Below, in pieces: positions 21,727 through 34,500 of a DNA stretch of 64,000 nt (the stretch's first letter is position 1; each line of letters starts with the position of its first letter). This DNA is from Globisporangium splendens (taxonomy: Eukaryota > Oomycota > Peronosporomycetes > Pythiales > Pythiaceae), in the NCBI GenBank assembly GCA_006386115.1, contig VFIW01000155.1, positions 1 to 64,000 on the forward strand, written 5' to 3'. The notes under the pieces are model-generated. The model searched no databases. It was given only the letters and a program-made list of their open reading frames with translations, and had not been told where the DNA came from. The translations under genes and the position numbers were made by a program.

Positions 21727-23226
21727 ATGCTTCGAGGAGTGAACGCCGCTGTGTCGCGCCGCTCCGTGTTGGCGGTGCGCGCGTCGTCGTCGCTGCGCGC
21801 GTTCTCGAGCGCACCATCGAGCGACTACGACGTCGTGGTGATCGGCGGCGGCCCGGGTGGCTACGTCGCGGCGATCAAGGCTGCACAGCTGGGTCTCAAG
21901 ACGGCGTGTATCGAGTCGCGCGGCACGCTCGGCGGCACGTGTCTGAACGTGGGCTGCATCCCGTCGAAGGCGCTGCTTCACTCGACCCACTTGTACCACT
22001 CGGCGCAGCACGATTTCAGCAAGTATGGCATCGAAGTCTCGGGCGTGAGCATGGACTTTGGCAAGCTCATGAAGTCGAAGGACAAAGCCGTCAAGACGCT
22101 CACCGGCGGCATTGAGCAGCTCTTCAAGAAGAACAAGGTCACGTACATCAAGGGCCACGGCAAGATCGTCGCGAAGAACGAGGTCTCGGTTGCGCTCAAC
22201 GACAGCGGCAACCAGACCGTCTCGGCCAAGAACATCTTGATCGCGACCGGTTCGGAAGTCACGCCGCTCCCTCCTGTGCCAGTTGACAACGCGGCGGGTA
22301 AGATCGTCGACTCGACGGGCGCGCTCGAGCTCAAGAAGGTGCCAGAGCATCTCGTGGTCATCGGTGCCGGCGTCATTGGGCTCGAATTGGGCTCGGTGTA
22401 CAAGCGTCTCGGCGCCAAGGTCACGGTCGTTGAGTACCTCGACCGCGTGTGCCCCGGTCTCGACTTGGAATTGGGCAAGGAGTTCACCAAGTTGCTCAAG
22501 AAGCAGGGCCTCAGCTTTGAGTTCAGCACGAAGGTGACTGCCTCGAAGGTGGACGGCGACAAGGTGACTCTGACCACGGAACCAGCGGTTGGCGGTGCGG
22601 CGTCCACGATTGAGTGCGACGCCGTGCTCGTGGCCACGGGTCGTCGTCCATTCACGGGTGGTTTGGGTCTCGAAAACATGGGCATCCAGACGGACAAGTT
22701 CGGTCGCATCCAGGTGGACGAGCACTTCCGCACGCAGATCCCAAACATCTTCGCTATCGGTGATGTGATCGCGGGTCCAATGCTCGCGCACAAGGCTGAA
22801 GAAGAAGGTATCGCTTGTGTCGAGAACATCGCGGGCAAGCACGGCCACGTCAACTACAACGCGATTCCAGGTGTGATCTACACGTTCCCTGAGGTCGCGT
22901 CCGTGGGCAAGACCGAGGAGCAGCTGAAGGAGGAAGGTGTGGCGTACAACGTGGGCAAGTTCCCAATGCTCGCCAACTCTCGCGCGCGCGCCGTGGGTGA
23001 GTCCGACGGTCTCGTCAAGGTGATCGCCGACAAGGCCACGGACAAGATCCTGGGCGTCCACATTATCGCCAGTAACGCTGGCGAGATGATCTCGGAAGGT
23101 GTGCTCGGCATGGAGTACGGCGCCGCCAGTGAGGACATTGCGCGCACGTGCCACGCGCACCCAACGCTCAGTGAGGCGTTTAAGGAAGCCTGTGCCGCCG
23201 CCTACGACAAGCCAATCAACTTTTAA
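21727..23226 (+). CDS. DLD: Dihydrolipoyl dehydrogenase (E3), mitochondrial
   Basis: 499 residues, single exon. Residues 1-28 (Arg/Ser/Ala-rich, [18 protein letters not shown]) form a mitochondrial presequence, which is why the ATG at 21727 is chosen over an in-frame ATG at 21640. Motifs: FAD site GGGPGGY (about 40-46), redox disulfide [10 protein letters not shown] with C72 and C77, NAD site [11 protein letters not shown] (about 215), second FAD motif IFAIGDV (about 340) and the C-terminal active-site HPTLSE with H478 and E483. It reoxidises dihydrolipoyl groups of the pyruvate and 2-oxoglutarate dehydrogenase complexes and the glycine cleavage system, passing electrons to NAD+. Length and all catalytic residues are normal, so it is likely functional. 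Confidence 0.97.
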   Translation: MLRGVNAAVSRRSVLAVRASSSLRAFSSAPSSDYDVVVIGGGPGGYVAAIKAAQLGLKTACIESRGTLGGTCLNVGCIPSKALLHSTHLYHSAQHDFSKYGIEVSGVSMDFGKLMKSKDKAVKTLTGGIEQLFKKNKVTYIKGHGKIVAKNEVSVALNDSGNQTVSAKNILIATGSEVTPLPPVPVDNAAGKIVDSTGALELKKVPEHLVVIGAGVIGLELGSVYKRLGAKVTVVEYLDRVCPGLDLELGKEFTKLLKKQGLSFEFSTKVTASKVDGDKVTLTTEPAVGGAASTIECDAVLVATGRRPFTGGLGLENMGIQTDKFGRIQVDEHFRTQIPNIFAIGDVIAGPMLAHKAEEEGIACVENIAGKHGHVNYNAIPGVIYTFPEVASVGKTEEQLKEEGVAYNVGKFPMLANSRARAVGESDGLVKVIADKATDKILGVHIIASNAGEMISEGVLGMEYGAASEDIARTCHAHPTLSEAFKEACAAAYDKPINF

Positions 23227-23882
23227 AGGAGGAGGAATACGCGATTATATAGTCGATGACGAGGTGGAGATTGAATACACACACACAACGATTGGCTTGT
23301 ATGGAGTCATGATTCATTTCATTTGTCGTGTTTTTTTGTTCCTTTTTCTTGGATGAACAATATCACAAAGTTCATGGTGCTGCCGTTTATGTAGAAGAAA
23401 TCGTGCGCGTTCAGCTTGATGTGCTGCTTCTCGTCGTCCTGGAAGAAAACATCCAAGCACGTCGATTTCGTCTTGAGATGCCTGGTGGACGCAAGCAACG
23501 ATCTCTAGCCCTGACGGCTAATCCATCTTAATTGCTGGATGTTGCAAACGCGGCGATGTGCGCGATAAAAACACTTGGTCCATCTTTGCGCACGCGTGGA
23601 AGCCTACCAAGTACAACGACTGACACAGAGAGGTTGGCACCTCTGATGACTCGAGCAGTAGGCATGCGCATTGAACAGCTCTCTCAATTCTCCTGAGCAA
23701 TAACGAATGAAAAAAAAGACAACACGGCGCGGAACCTGCATTTCTGCTAGTATCAAAAAGTGATTTGTTGATTCCCTTCATTTCTTAAAACTAGTGGAGG
23801 TTAGCTCCCATATCGACGGCATGCACAACACGCGCACGATATGGTAAAACGAAATTAACGTCGCCGCTACACAATGCTGCGT
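23227..23882. other. Intergenic region between convergent genes
   Basis: About 650 bp with the 3' ends of DLD and RPL10A; no other gene recognised. Confidence 0.5.
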
Positions 23883-24572
23883 CTAGTAGAAGATCTGTTG
23901 TGGTGGACCCATGGTACTCTTGAGGTAGAGCACCTTGATGTTTTGCCAGTTCTTCTTCAAGAGCGACGCCAAGAAGTTGGCCGCCAACTGCGTGTTCACG
24001 ATGATCTCCTCTGGCTTGAGACCCACGTGGCCGATGGCGACGTTCAAGCACATGACCTTCTTCATCTGGAACTTGATGGTCGCGCGCACCTGGTCCGCCT
24101 TCTCGCCGAGACCTTCGTTCGAGCCCACAAGGGTTGGAAACTTACCGGCCTTGTTGAGACCTGGACCTAACAGACGTGGAATCTGCTTGATCAAGGTGTC
24201 GGACGCGAGGAACGCATCGTACTTCTTGGCGAACTTCTTGATGACCTTCTTGTTCTTGTTGAACTTCTTCAAGTCGTCGACGGTCATAAACTCGTAGCCA
24301 GACTTCTCGGCCATTTCACAGTGGACGGCGTTACCGAGCACGCAGATCTTCATGTTTGGGCGCGGCACGGTTGGCAGACGGAACGTACCAGAGAAACGCT
24401 TGTCCTTCTGTGGGTCGTAGTTCTTGAGCGCGATCTGCAACTCGATGGTCTCGGCGAAGTTACGCTTCTTGCCCTTGACATCTTGGCCGTTCACATGGAT
24501 GGTCTCACCCGCAGAGAACGCGAGGATGTCGGCCACAGCCTTGGCGAGGAGTTCACTGTTCAACTTGCTCAT
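23883..24572 (-). CDS. RPL10A: 60S ribosomal protein L10a (uL1)
   Basis: 229 residues in one exon. It aligns by eye along its whole length with eukaryotic L10a: [67 protein letters not shown] and the C-terminal [20 protein letters not shown]. uL1 forms the L1 stalk of the large subunit, which moves with the deacylated tRNA at the exit site. The start at 24572 (MSKLNSELL) matches the family start; an upstream in-frame Met at 24686 would add an unrelated 38-residue Arg/Pro-rich extension and is probably untranslated. Strong GC3 bias fits high expression. Confidence 0.97.
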   Translation of the reverse strand: MSKLNSELLAKAVADILAFSAGETIHVNGQDVKGKKRNFAETIELQIALKNYDPQKDKRFSGTFRLPTVPRPNMKICVLGNAVHCEMAEKSGYEFMTVDDLKKFNKNKKVIKKFAKKYDAFLASDTLIKQIPRLLGPGLNKAGKFPTLVGSNEGLGEKADQVRATIKFQMKKVMCLNVAIGHVGLKPEEIIVNTQLAANFLASLLKKNWQNIKVLYLKSTMGPPQQIFY

Positions 24573-25171
24573 CCTGGAAGAATCGCGACGATTTGGTCGG
24601 GGCGCTTCTACCACAAACGGAACGAAGGGAGGAATGAACGAGCAGCGACGCAACAGCTCGGACGAAAAATCGCAGCCGCCAGGCACCAGTCATTTGAATT
24701 TGGACTGTGAAGCTCACACAAAAGACCAACACTCCTTGAGAGTGCAATCGTGCCCTACCCCTTTCACGATTAACAGCCAATAGAGAAGGAATGGGTGTTT
24801 GTGGATGTTGACCGATACAATGTGGGCCACACTAAGTTGGAACTAAAATAGAGAAACAAGAGGTTCGATGCGAACTCTTATGAAAATGCGATTATCCGTG
24901 TTTGGAAGATCCCTGTTATTGCATTGTGGTGGATTGTCCTTGCGAATGCCGATTATGCTCATCTGCGAAAATTGGAGCGAGCGATATGATCACCATGCGC
25001 TCTTTTTGTCTTGTCACCACGTGTGTGTGTGTGCGTGATAATCCCCATGCATCCATTTCCATTGTCGCATTTACCAAATAGACGTGTTTCCTACTGTACA
25101 ATCCGCTTCCTTCTCCTCTTCTCGCTCTCGTTGGTCTTTGTTTTCTGGTTATGACCTCACCATTCTCGTAT
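24573..25171. other. Intergenic region upstream of RPL10A
   Basis: About 600 bp; the part next to 24,573 should hold the RPL10A promoter. No gene seen. Confidence 0.5.
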
Positions 25172-25987
25172 TCATCCGACATACGTCAATGAGCGCACGA
25201 TGGCACTTCTCGTATTCACGTACGCGAAATACCCGAACGCGTACACGAACCACACGAGCAGCGTCACGCCAATAGAATAACTGACCACAAAGAGCTCGCG
25301 CTCCTGGTACTCGCGCGTGGAGCGCACGTTCGGGATGGCGGTCATCGAGTAGCACGAGTCGCGCTTGGCGATGCGCTGCTGCTTCTTGACGGCGATCTCG
25401 CGGCGCGTCCACGTCGCCACAGCATCCTGGAGCTGCAGGAACTCGGCGTACTGCGACATGCGCGCGTCGGACTCGGTCATGGACGCGCGCGGTGTGTTGT
25501 CGAGGCTGTCGTCGTCCACATACACGGGTTCCTCGCCGTCCATGTCCTCGTCTTCTTCGTCCTCTTCGTCGTCTTCCTCGTCCTCGTCGTCGTCGTCATC
25601 GTCGCCACTCGCGATCTCGATGTCTTCGACGTTGTCGAGCAGCATCAGGTCCGCGTCGTCGTCGTAGTCCATGCGCTTGGTCTTGCGCTTGTTCACAGGC
25701 GACAAAAAGTGCACATCGTTCTCCTCGTCGTCCATGTCGTCGTCCATCGGGTCGTAGGGACTCGAGAGGCTCGAGCGCGCGACGCCCGAGCTGTTGAGGC
25801 TGCGGCGCTGGCCGGCGGCGAGCGCCGTGGCTGTGTGGAAGCGCACAGCGGCGCTCGGGTGCTTGGCCTCAACATGCGGCGCGTAGCAGTACTTGCACAC
25901 CACGATCATGCAGTGCAGACACTTCTTGCGCTTCGCGAACACCTTGAACTTCTTGCCGCACTGCTCGCACACGCTCGGACTCCCCAT
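25172..25987 (-). CDS. FYVE-like zinc-finger protein with C-terminal membrane anchor
   Basis: 271 residues. The N-terminus holds six cysteines, CEQC...KCLHC...CKYC (about 7-34), with a basic patch FAKRKKCLHC, like a shortened FYVE/RING-type double finger; the last Cys pair of a full FYVE domain is missing. The centre (about 85-175) is extremely acidic with long Asp/Glu runs. Near the C-terminus LFVVSYSIGVTLLVWFVYAF is one membrane-spanning segment, followed by a short tail, so the finger probably faces the cytosol. The start at 25987 (MGSPSVCEQC) is preferred to the Met eight codons upstream because the finger begins immediately; either is possible. No named family; a role at an endomembrane is inference. 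Confidence 0.75.
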   Translation of the reverse strand: MGSPSVCEQCGKKFKVFAKRKKCLHCMIVVCKYCYAPHVEAKHPSAAVRFHTATALAAGQRRSLNSSGVARSSLSSPYDPMDDDMDDEENDVHFLSPVNKRKTKRMDYDDDADLMLLDNVEDIEIASGDDDDDDEDEEDDEEDEEDEDMDGEEPVYVDDDSLDNTPRASMTESDARMSQYAEFLQLQDAVATWTRREIAVKKQQRIAKRDSCYSMTAIPNVRSTREYQERELFVVSYSIGVTLLVWFVYAFGYFAYVNTRSAIVRSLTYVG

Positions 25988-26554
25988 GTTGGCCGAGTAA
26001 GGAGCATGCACTCGACCGCCGATTTTGCTCTGCTTTCGTTTGGGGAAAGAAAACGCTGTGGAGGTTCAGTTGGAGGCGATCGCCTTGAAGAGGGACGGGA
26101 GACAGCACAAACCGAGACGCTCGGATGATTACGGTCGATTGAATTCCTCCAGATAGACAACATGCATATTTCAGTGTTGCTCTCAATTGAGGTATTGTCA
26201 AAACTGATTTTGGTATATTGGGTGAAGTTGATTGGGTTCAGAATTTGGTGTAGTCGTGTGTTGAATTCCACTTTAGAGGCGGCGCTATTAGAGGGGTTGA
26301 GCACAATTAAACAGTGTTGAAATTGGTTTCTCAAGAATGCGATGCAAACGAGGCTGGAGAATTGCTTTTGTCTATGAAGCGCTTGCATTTCCGCTTATAT
26401 TTTGTTTGTAAAATCGCTCTCACTACGTTTCCCTGTATGCGTATCTCGTGGGCTCACTTGCGTGCTGATCCATATATGTTTTTCCCAAACTCACGAAATA
26501 AAAGTCAAAAACGCAACGCTGTGACACACTCCTGAGATTCTTCAAGCCACTCTC
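25988..26554. other. Intergenic region
   Basis: About 570 bp between the zinc-finger gene's start and the bZIP-START gene's stop, both on the minus strand. No gene recognised. Confidence 0.5.
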
Positions 26555-28814
26555 TCAGCTACTCGCATCGGATCCTGCATTGGCCGCAGCGACGAACGCC
26601 GAGTTGATCGCGTCGTAGACGTACTTGATACATTTCTGCTGCCCTCGTTCGGCTTCGGTGGCCAGCAGCCCGAGTCTTCGGTTCATGCTCGCGATCGTCT
26701 CGGTATCAGCATTGGACGAGGCTTCGGGCAACATCGACGTGTCGAAGATCTTGATCGACGTCGAGCGCATCGACATGAGACCACTGGGCTCTTTCCGCAC
26801 GAGGGCGACGCCGCAGGATTTCCGCGTGATCGTCTTGTTGCGTAGTGCGGCTTCGCCCACAGGCAACGGGTACAGATCGTCCTTGTCGACGTAGTCCCAC
26901 ACGAAGATGCTTTCCCCGGCATCGGAGCATTTCTGTTCGCGGCAGAGCATGCGGGACTCGACCGTGACCGTCGTGCCGTCCTGGACATCATCGATCACGT
27001 CCATGGAAGCCGCCAGATCGTTGAAATACACGCGCGCATCTCCATCTACAGCGACGACGTCTTGGATCCGGGATGAATACCCAGCTCCAGGCCAGAACAC
27101 ACCGACTTGCTTGGTGCACTCCCACGCGATCTCGTGGAATGCGTCGAAGCTCAGATCCTCACGATCTTCAAACAGGAAGATCGACGTGTACTTTTTCATC
27201 ACTTGGCCGTTGCCCACATCAATGAGCCCCGAGCCTTCATCCTTCCGCAACTCATGACGCACGACGACCTGGTCTTCGTCCAGGAACGCGCGTGAGCCGT
27301 CATGCAGCACCCGCACATTTGCGTAGTAGGGGCGGCTCCAGTCCAGATGCGCCATGAACCGATCCGTGTCACGCAGCAGGATCTTGGCCGCCAGATCCAT
27401 CTTGCTCTCCGAGAAAAAGGATACGTATTCCTTGCGGCGGTAGGTTGGATCACGCGCCGAGAGCACCGTGTACGAGTGGATCCAGTCGTGGAACTCGAAT
27501 TCTCGGGGTGCCGGCAAGTCGTTCATCATCGCGCGCATGCCAAAGAGAAAGCTCGTCTGCTGGAACAGAGCTTTCTTCAGCCGCGCATTCACGTCCTCGC
27601 ACTGCCGGCGCTTGCGGCGCTGCGTGATCGCGCGCTCCTCCCACTCGATCATGCCCTCGTCGACCTGCGCGTGCATCGACTTGCGCTGCGACCGCATACT
27701 CTCGAGCTGCCGCGTGAGCGCCGCCAGATCGTCCTTCAACGTCGACATCAGGTTCTAAAGTTCATATAACCAGCATGTAGTTGCATCAGCCACAGGTACA
27801 AATAGGCAAAGCTTATATACACAACAGAGCTCACACCTTTTTCTTTTCGCGATGTCGTTGGACGCTGCTCGCGATTTGCGTGCGACGCCGCAGTTTCTTC
27901 TGTTCTTCGAGGGAAATGGGCTCGGCTTTCACCGCATTTCCGGCACCTGAGGCTGCTGTTTGGGTATTAGGAGCAGCTTTCTTGTTGGTACTGGTGCTGG
28001 TCGAAGTCGAAGCGAGTGCTGCTCGGACGCATTGACTCGGCGAGATGTTGCTATTCGACGCTTGCAACGAGGACGCCGAAGATACCGACGTGTATGGCGG
28101 AACGACCTGCTCTGGAGGACTCGATGGCGCGACTTGAGATGCATTATAGACCGCACTAGGCGATTGTCCACGAGCTCTTCTTGCTGTAGCTGCTGGGATA
28201 GCCACTGGCGCCGTGTCAGCCAGCGGGAGCTGCTGCACGCCGCCGTAATGATACTGCTGAGGCACAGGCGCTGGCATCTGCATCACATGCTGAATCTTGG
28301 AGAGCGCATGCTGCGCTTGATAGCCGCCTGCAGCTGCTGCCATCATACCGCTTGAGCCTGCACGCACACCGGTGAGAGCGTCGTTCATGAGCATGTCCGA
28401 GAGCAGATCCCACTCGTTGCCGCCGTCGCTCGGAGGCGACGAGAAGCCCGAACTGTCCGTCTGACTGCTCCACGCGCCGGGACTCTGACCCCTGTGCTCG
28501 TAGCCGCCGCGCTCGTCTTCGTCCGACTCATTACTCCCATATCCACCATTCTCACGACCACTATACACCGGCGTCTGCGGGAGATACGCGTAATGCTGCG
28601 GAAGATGTTGCTGGTGTGGCGGGAACGGGTGCGGATGTTGCGGGAACCGCATGGCGTACGCGTAATGTTGCTCATGCTGTTGTTGCGGCAAGTTGTTGAC
28701 TTGCACTGTGCGCATCGGGTCGCTGCCGACAGGAAACGCCGGGTGGAAGTGCTGCGGCTGCCTGCCGTCGTCGTCGCGGGGGAGCGCGAGGCCACTGAAC
28801 GCGTTGCTCTGCAT
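26555..28814 (-). CDS. bZIP-START fusion protein, two exons
   Basis: Exon 1 is 28814-27837 and exon 2 is 27754-26555, joined across an 82-nt GT-AG intron in phase 0; total 725 residues. Exon 1 is a Gln/His/Ser/Pro-rich activation-type region ending in a bZIP basic region (RRRTQIASSVQRHREKKK). Exon 2 begins NLMSTLKDDLAALTRQLESM, the leucine zipper, then about 350 residues that resemble the START-like lipid-binding fold found in oomycete proteins, some annotated as M96 mating-specific family. The protein could be a DNA-binding regulator controlled by a hydrophobic ligand; that is inference. The start at 28814 (MQSNAFSG) is preferred over an in-frame ATG at 29030. The 5' half of exon 1 up to position 28089 is what was copied twice to the right. 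Confidence 0.8.
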
Positions 28815-29827
28815 GTTCACTTGCTTGTAATACGCCCCTGGATGTCGGAGATGCCGGTGCGCGCGTGGGGTGGGTGGGCTCCAATATTCGCCTGTTTCGA
28901 CAAGAAATGTTTGCTGTTGTGTTGCTTGTCTTGTGGGCACAATCAAATAGAAAAAACGTGCTTTGGTCCCCTCTCTCGACAGTTGCAATGGAAGAGGCTT
29001 AAAAGGGGCTTTTGAGATCAACACACACACACAAAATCAAAGAGTAATGACGTCATGAGTGTCAGCCACTTTTGGGTGCTTAAAGGGGTTGATGCGGTCT
29101 TTCGTTGAACGGAGAGCCCCTTTATCGATCGCACTTTGTGAGGTAAAGAGCAGGCTGTTTCTTTTTCAGTGCTTGATCACTCAATGATGGCGAATTTTGC
29201 CTCGATACTAAACTATTCGACCTTTTTATAGTGCACATTATGGTGTTTGATCTTAGCCGTTGAGGGTGAGCTGACCCTTGTTGTGCTGCAGATTCGGAGC
29301 GGAAGGAGAGGTTGAAGAGAGGTTAGGTCAGATAAATAAAGAAGTCAAAACAAGGTGTTCTATGACAGAGTCAGTGCGGATATTATGTTTCTAACAACCG
29401 TCAAATGTGCTCATTGTTCAAATTGGACCTGATTTTGAGAATTGAGTTGTGGATGAGCACAATCATTAGGTACAGACGTTGCAGTTGTTGACGTCATGCA
29501 ACTCCAGCAGCACCTTCGAAAATGAATACGTACTTTATGCGTGTCACTCTCTCCACCCATTCGTTGCCAACTTGCTTCTCTGGTTCGCGTTGGCAACTCG
29601 AACACGCAAGCTCGACTTGACCACGTGCGGAGTGAATCTTACCACGACAAGGTCTTTACAACAACAACTGGCCGCAGCACAAAAGGATGCCCACTGTGCT
29701 TATCGCAACTCCTATGTTACAGATAAGTCGCTCACAAAAATGCCCAGCCTGTGTATCCGGCGACAGAGGAGAACAGAGAATTGAGCTTGCTGCCACTGAC
29801 ACTGCGAGCGTTGTCTGCTTCGTCTTT
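28815..29827. other. Unit A intergenic: bZIP upstream region
   Basis: About 1 kb upstream of the bZIP-START gene; contains CACACACAC and AAAGGGG runs but no recognised gene. Repeated at 40,967-41,980 and 52,873-53,886. Confidence 0.45.
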
Positions 29828-30740
29828 CTATTCTTCGTCTTGTTTGCTGTCCGCATCGTCTTCGTTATTTGCCGCCACATCTTGATCGTTCTCTTCCTTC
29901 TTGTCCTCGTGCTCCATTTCTTCCTCTTCAGCTGCTGCGTCCTCTCCTTTCCTCGTCGTCACATCGCTGTCGCAGCACATCACAGCACATCACACTCCCC
30001 TCAACGGTCTTCTGCACCACCGTCGCGACTTCTGCGGCATCCTCATCGCACTGATGATTAGAGCCATTTACGCGTTGTAGCACCACAACAAGTGAGGTAA
30101 CATAAAGAGTGAACAGCGCACGACGTACCTCTTGGAGTACCTCTTGGAGTATCGCACTCACCAAACGCACCATCAGCTCAAGACGACGCCGACAGCCTGC
30201 GGCGGACACCACCAATTGCGCATTATGGAAACAGCGCCTCTTCAATCGCACAGCAATAGGGAACATGGACGCTTCGCTGCTGCTGATCATAGTGGTGCTC
30301 GTACTCACTCCCTCCTTCGCTCTCGGATGCTGCTGTCGTCATGGGAGAAAAGAAGACGTCGTCATCATCTTCATCGACGACGTCTTGTGTGTTGCTGAGC
30401 GCTCCATTTGCGAAAATGCGTCCGGGTTGTGCAACGTTCTTTCGAAAGAGTGAGAAGGAATGACACGGAGTGACGCACGTCCACTCATCTGGTGCCTTCG
30501 GACGACATGCCAGCGCGAGTGTTGGCAGCTTGGCGCGCACTCACCATTTTCAAATGGCCACACACGTCGCAGACCAATGGATGATGCGATTGCGCGTCTT
30601 GCGCGCTGCGTGTGCGCGGATGGATGGATGAGTAAATGCACACACAACCGCCAGCGTCGAGGGAATGCGCGTTGCTGACACTGCGACGTGATGCCTTCAG
30701 TCGTGTGTGCGCCTTGTGTGCGCATGGTTGTGGACAATGT
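29828..30740 (-). CDS. Possible multi-exon acidic-protein gene, unit A
   Basis: The frame ending at 29828 on the minus strand reads EDAAAEEEEMEHEDKKEEND and further acidic residues to DSKQDEE-stop, and another open run around 30,450-30,250 contains VDEDDDDVFFSP and ASESEGGSEYEHH. A possible first exon ends HPLVCDVCGHLKM before a good GTGAGT donor near 30,554. Together they suggest a small acidic protein split by introns, but exon borders between 30,250 and 29,930 cannot be fixed. No family recognised. Confidence 0.3.
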
Positions 30741-31517
30741 GGAGTGCTTTGCATTCCAGGGACAAGCAAGAAGAGTGAACAGCAGAAGAGAAAGGCAGGT
30801 GATCTCGTGGGACGAGGCGTGATGCAGGCGAGCTGCCTTTTCTTATATAGTATGTGTTGCACTGCCTTTTGCACATGGCTGTTGATTGATTGACGCCTGC
30901 TGCTGGATCAAGTGTGTGTGCTCGTGTGTTGCTATTTTGTTGTTGTTGAGCCGCAGTGCCACTATGAGGCTTTCCGAGGACAGCGTGAAGTGCGGCGCGT
31001 TTGTGCGTGATTGCATCTACAGACATTGAATAATGGAGCGTACCATCTGCGAGCGTCATGTTTGTCAATTTGAAAACCATGCTTCATTGAGTCAGTGCCA
31101 TCGAGAGTGTGCGAGCTGGGTTATTGCTTAGCCTCGCGCTCCACAGGAGTTTTTCGTTTCGCACATGCAGTGTTGTGGAGTTCAAATGCAGTAGCAGCAG
31201 TCGTTTTAGATGAGTATGATATGTCTGATCATGTATATCAGACGCGCCGTACATGAAAACCAGAAAAGGATACACTTTTTCTTCATTCAAAGCATCTGAC
31301 GTCGAGTTGACGGACCAAGGAAACAAATACACACACACACATAAAGGATTTATTCGTTTTTCAATGCGCTTTTTCTTTTCGTCATGCATCCATACACTGT
31401 ACTTGCCAGATGAGAAAAACGAGTATGCAGAATCATGCAATATCTAAAACGGAAGATTTTGATCTGTAGACGTGGTCGCACTGGTACTCGGCAAGGAAAG
31501 CAAAGAGATGATTGGAC
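30741..31517. other. Unit A intergenic, no gene seen
   Basis: About 780 bp downstream of the kinase stop; short frames only. Same in units B (42,894-43,670) and C (54,800-55,576). Confidence 0.45.
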
Positions 31518-34500
31518 TCACGGGACACCTGGACCTGCAGCAGCGCGACTCTTTTCCGCTTCTGAGATCTCGAACAGCTTGTCCACGACAAACGTCATCC
31601 TCACTCGTTCGGACGGATTCTGCTTTGTCATCAACGCAATCAGGTTCCACTGCTTGTCGTTCATCGTTCCAGGTCGCGGTGGAATGTTTCCTCTTTGCAC
31701 ACGATATTTGACGACACCACCAATCGCGTTGCTCCCCCACGGAATGTCGCCCGTGACTGTTTCTAGGATGCACATTGCAAACGAATACACGTCGGAGGCA
31801 AACGACGGTCGCCCACCAGCCAGATACTCGGGTGATTTCCAATGAATAGCTCCCATGAGCTTTGGATCCACCATGATTTCAGAGTCGCCGACGATCGCGC
31901 TCAGCCCAAAGTCAATGAGCTTCGCCTTCCCATCCATACCCACGAGCACGTTGTCGCACTTGAGATCGTTGTGCACGACGCTCAACCCATGCATGTACGC
32001 AAGTCCGAGCGCGACCTCGTAGAGTTTATCCCAAACCAAATGGTCGTTTCCAGCTCGCTTCAAATAGTCTCGCAAATCCCCATTCGAAGCGTATTCACAC
32101 ACAAAATAACGCTTGTCGACGTGGCAGGCACCATACAACTCCACAATGTGCGGGTGCTTCTTCAGTCGATGCCACACTCGTACTTCGTGAAGGAAGAGCT
32201 CGTTGGAAATCGTGTCCCTGTCGCCTTCGTACCCCATGAACTTCACCACAACCGGAGTATCCAGCCAAACACCTTTATACACTTTTCCAAACGCGCCTTG
32301 TCCAATTTCGCTGGAAGAGGAGAATTGAAGTTTTCGCAAAGGCAAGAACCACGTTGGCACAGCTTGAGGCTCGTCACCAGTTCTGCCATCACAAAGTTCT
32401 GTCCTTGATAAACCGAACATTTTCAGCGACACAGCTCCCGGTATCGCGCTTGCTTTTACACAATTCGCATCCTTTAGAATCCGCTGATCGATGCTCGCTT
32501 CGCTGCGCTTCCAGCTCCGGATTGGGTGGCTCTTACTCACATGCACCATGTCAAGCAAACGATCCAGCTCTTCGTAAATCACGTGGTGGGACTCAGCGAC
32601 TTGTCGACTTCTGGCAGCGTGAGCAGTCGATTTTTCAGACAACGTAGTGCGCAGGTATCGGTCCAAACTGCGTAAGGCAGCACAATATTTCTCAGCAACA
32701 GTGTCTGTTGGCCGTATTTGTTGTGACACCATGGTGTGGAACAGAAACTCTAGCGCTGGCCACACATCACGGACAAGCCACTTGGACTCAGGCAATTGTT
32801 GACATCGGTCTCGAATCGTTTGCAGCTTGACTGGAATTGTGTTTAACTCAAGCTGTGGAAACTGGAATGTGTCGATGCTTGCATACTCTGATGGCTGGTA
32901 TATATCGAAGAAAAAAGAAAGGCAATGTTGGTGGAAAATAACTCAGTTGCTGTTCACAGTGTGATATGTCACGTACCTCAATGTGTGTATCATGGGCGAC
33001 CAGGACGAGATAATTTCTCGTCTCAACAAATTTCTTGAACTGAAGCACAACATACCCGATCGATATGCGATCGGCAGACTTGTATGCACACATCTTTGTG
33101 ACCAAGTCCCACTGGTCATCACTAAAGCTTTCAGGGCGATCTGGGAGTTTTCTACGTCTGACATTTCGATAATATCCATATAATTCCAGCGGAAACCAAG
33201 GTCTCTTGAGAGTAATCGCTTCCAAAATGCACATTCCAAACGCGTAGATGTCGGACGAAAGAGACTTGACTTGACCGGAAAGTAGTTCAGGGGAAGCCCA
33301 ACCCGCTTGTTCTGTATCGAACCAGAAGTAATAATGATCCATGCGATATTCCAGCCCACCAACTTTTGCAACACCATCCAAACCGACAACGATGTTTGAG
33401 CATCGCAGATCACCATGGACAATGCTGCGTTGATGGAGCAATTGAACACCAAGCGCCGCATCATACAGATATTTCCAAGGGGATTGCTGCTTTTCTATCA
33501 GCACATCCAGTAGTCGCTTCCCATACTCGTACACGAAGAAAGGCTTCGACTCAATATGGCAAGCTCCGAAGAGCTTTCGCACGTTCGGGTGACTCAGTGA
33601 GTACCAGCGATCTGCAACTTTCTGAACTGTTTTTGTCCATCCATTTTGATGTGCGACCGATCACCTTGGTCTTCACCACTTGCCTTCGTCGTCGGAGTTC
33701 CATTCGTCACCTTCAGTGTCGAGTCCACTCGTTAAAACTCCACATCCTCCGAGATATAAACCCTCTGGAACAGATGGATTCTTCCATGCCACACACTCGA
33801 AGGAATGATTTTTGACATTCTTCAGATGGCGTCTACTGCTTTCTTTGATTAGTACCTCGTTGTTTTTTCGCAGCGTATTCACCACAGGACCAGCTGCACG
33901 GTTCTTGTCATGTTGTTGTCGGCCGTCCGCACGGGCTCCGTCCACATCATACCTGTCATAGATAGACTGCATCGTATTTGTTTCGTCGGTAAGCCACTGA
34001 TCCTTCCAATCACTCTCTTGCAGGCTCAATTGTAGTAGCGCCGCAAAATGATCCAACTCTTCATGAAAATCACTGATAGCGCTTGAGATGGCAAGACTGG
34101 AAACAAGTCGAGACAGAAGTCGCTTTTGCTCTTTGCATCGAAACAGCAGTCGGCAAAAACGGAACACGATGGGGATCAACGTTGCCAGCGCTTCTGATTC
34201 GACTCCAGCCACACCCTGCTGCTCCAACTGGGAGCAGACGTCTTGTAGCCGTTGCATCACCCGTGTAGTCACAACTGCAAACTCATGTGTCTTTGTGCAC
34301 AATTCATGCATGGTTTCCAAGGTACCACGAAGCAATGGAGTTCTTGCAGTTGATCGGGTGGCAAATGGATTTACGCCACTACGACATTTCTCGATGATCA
34401 ATATGGACACTCATGTGCGTAATCCCATCGCGATTATCGTATCAGCGGGGGGGGGGGGGTTCCTCGCCATCGGAGCCGAACGTCCCACTTCTGCGCCTGC

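Noticed and set aside
21673..23160. 495-codon minus-strand frame opposite DLD
   Set aside because: Antisense shadow caused by strong GC3 bias; composition is Arg/His/Asp/Val-rich and resembles no protein.
29687..30061. 124-codon + strand frame with a hydrophobic stretch resembling a membrane protein
   Set aside because: It is opposite an acidic Asp/Glu-rich minus-strand frame; antisense of GAA/GAC runs gives Phe/Val/Leu runs.
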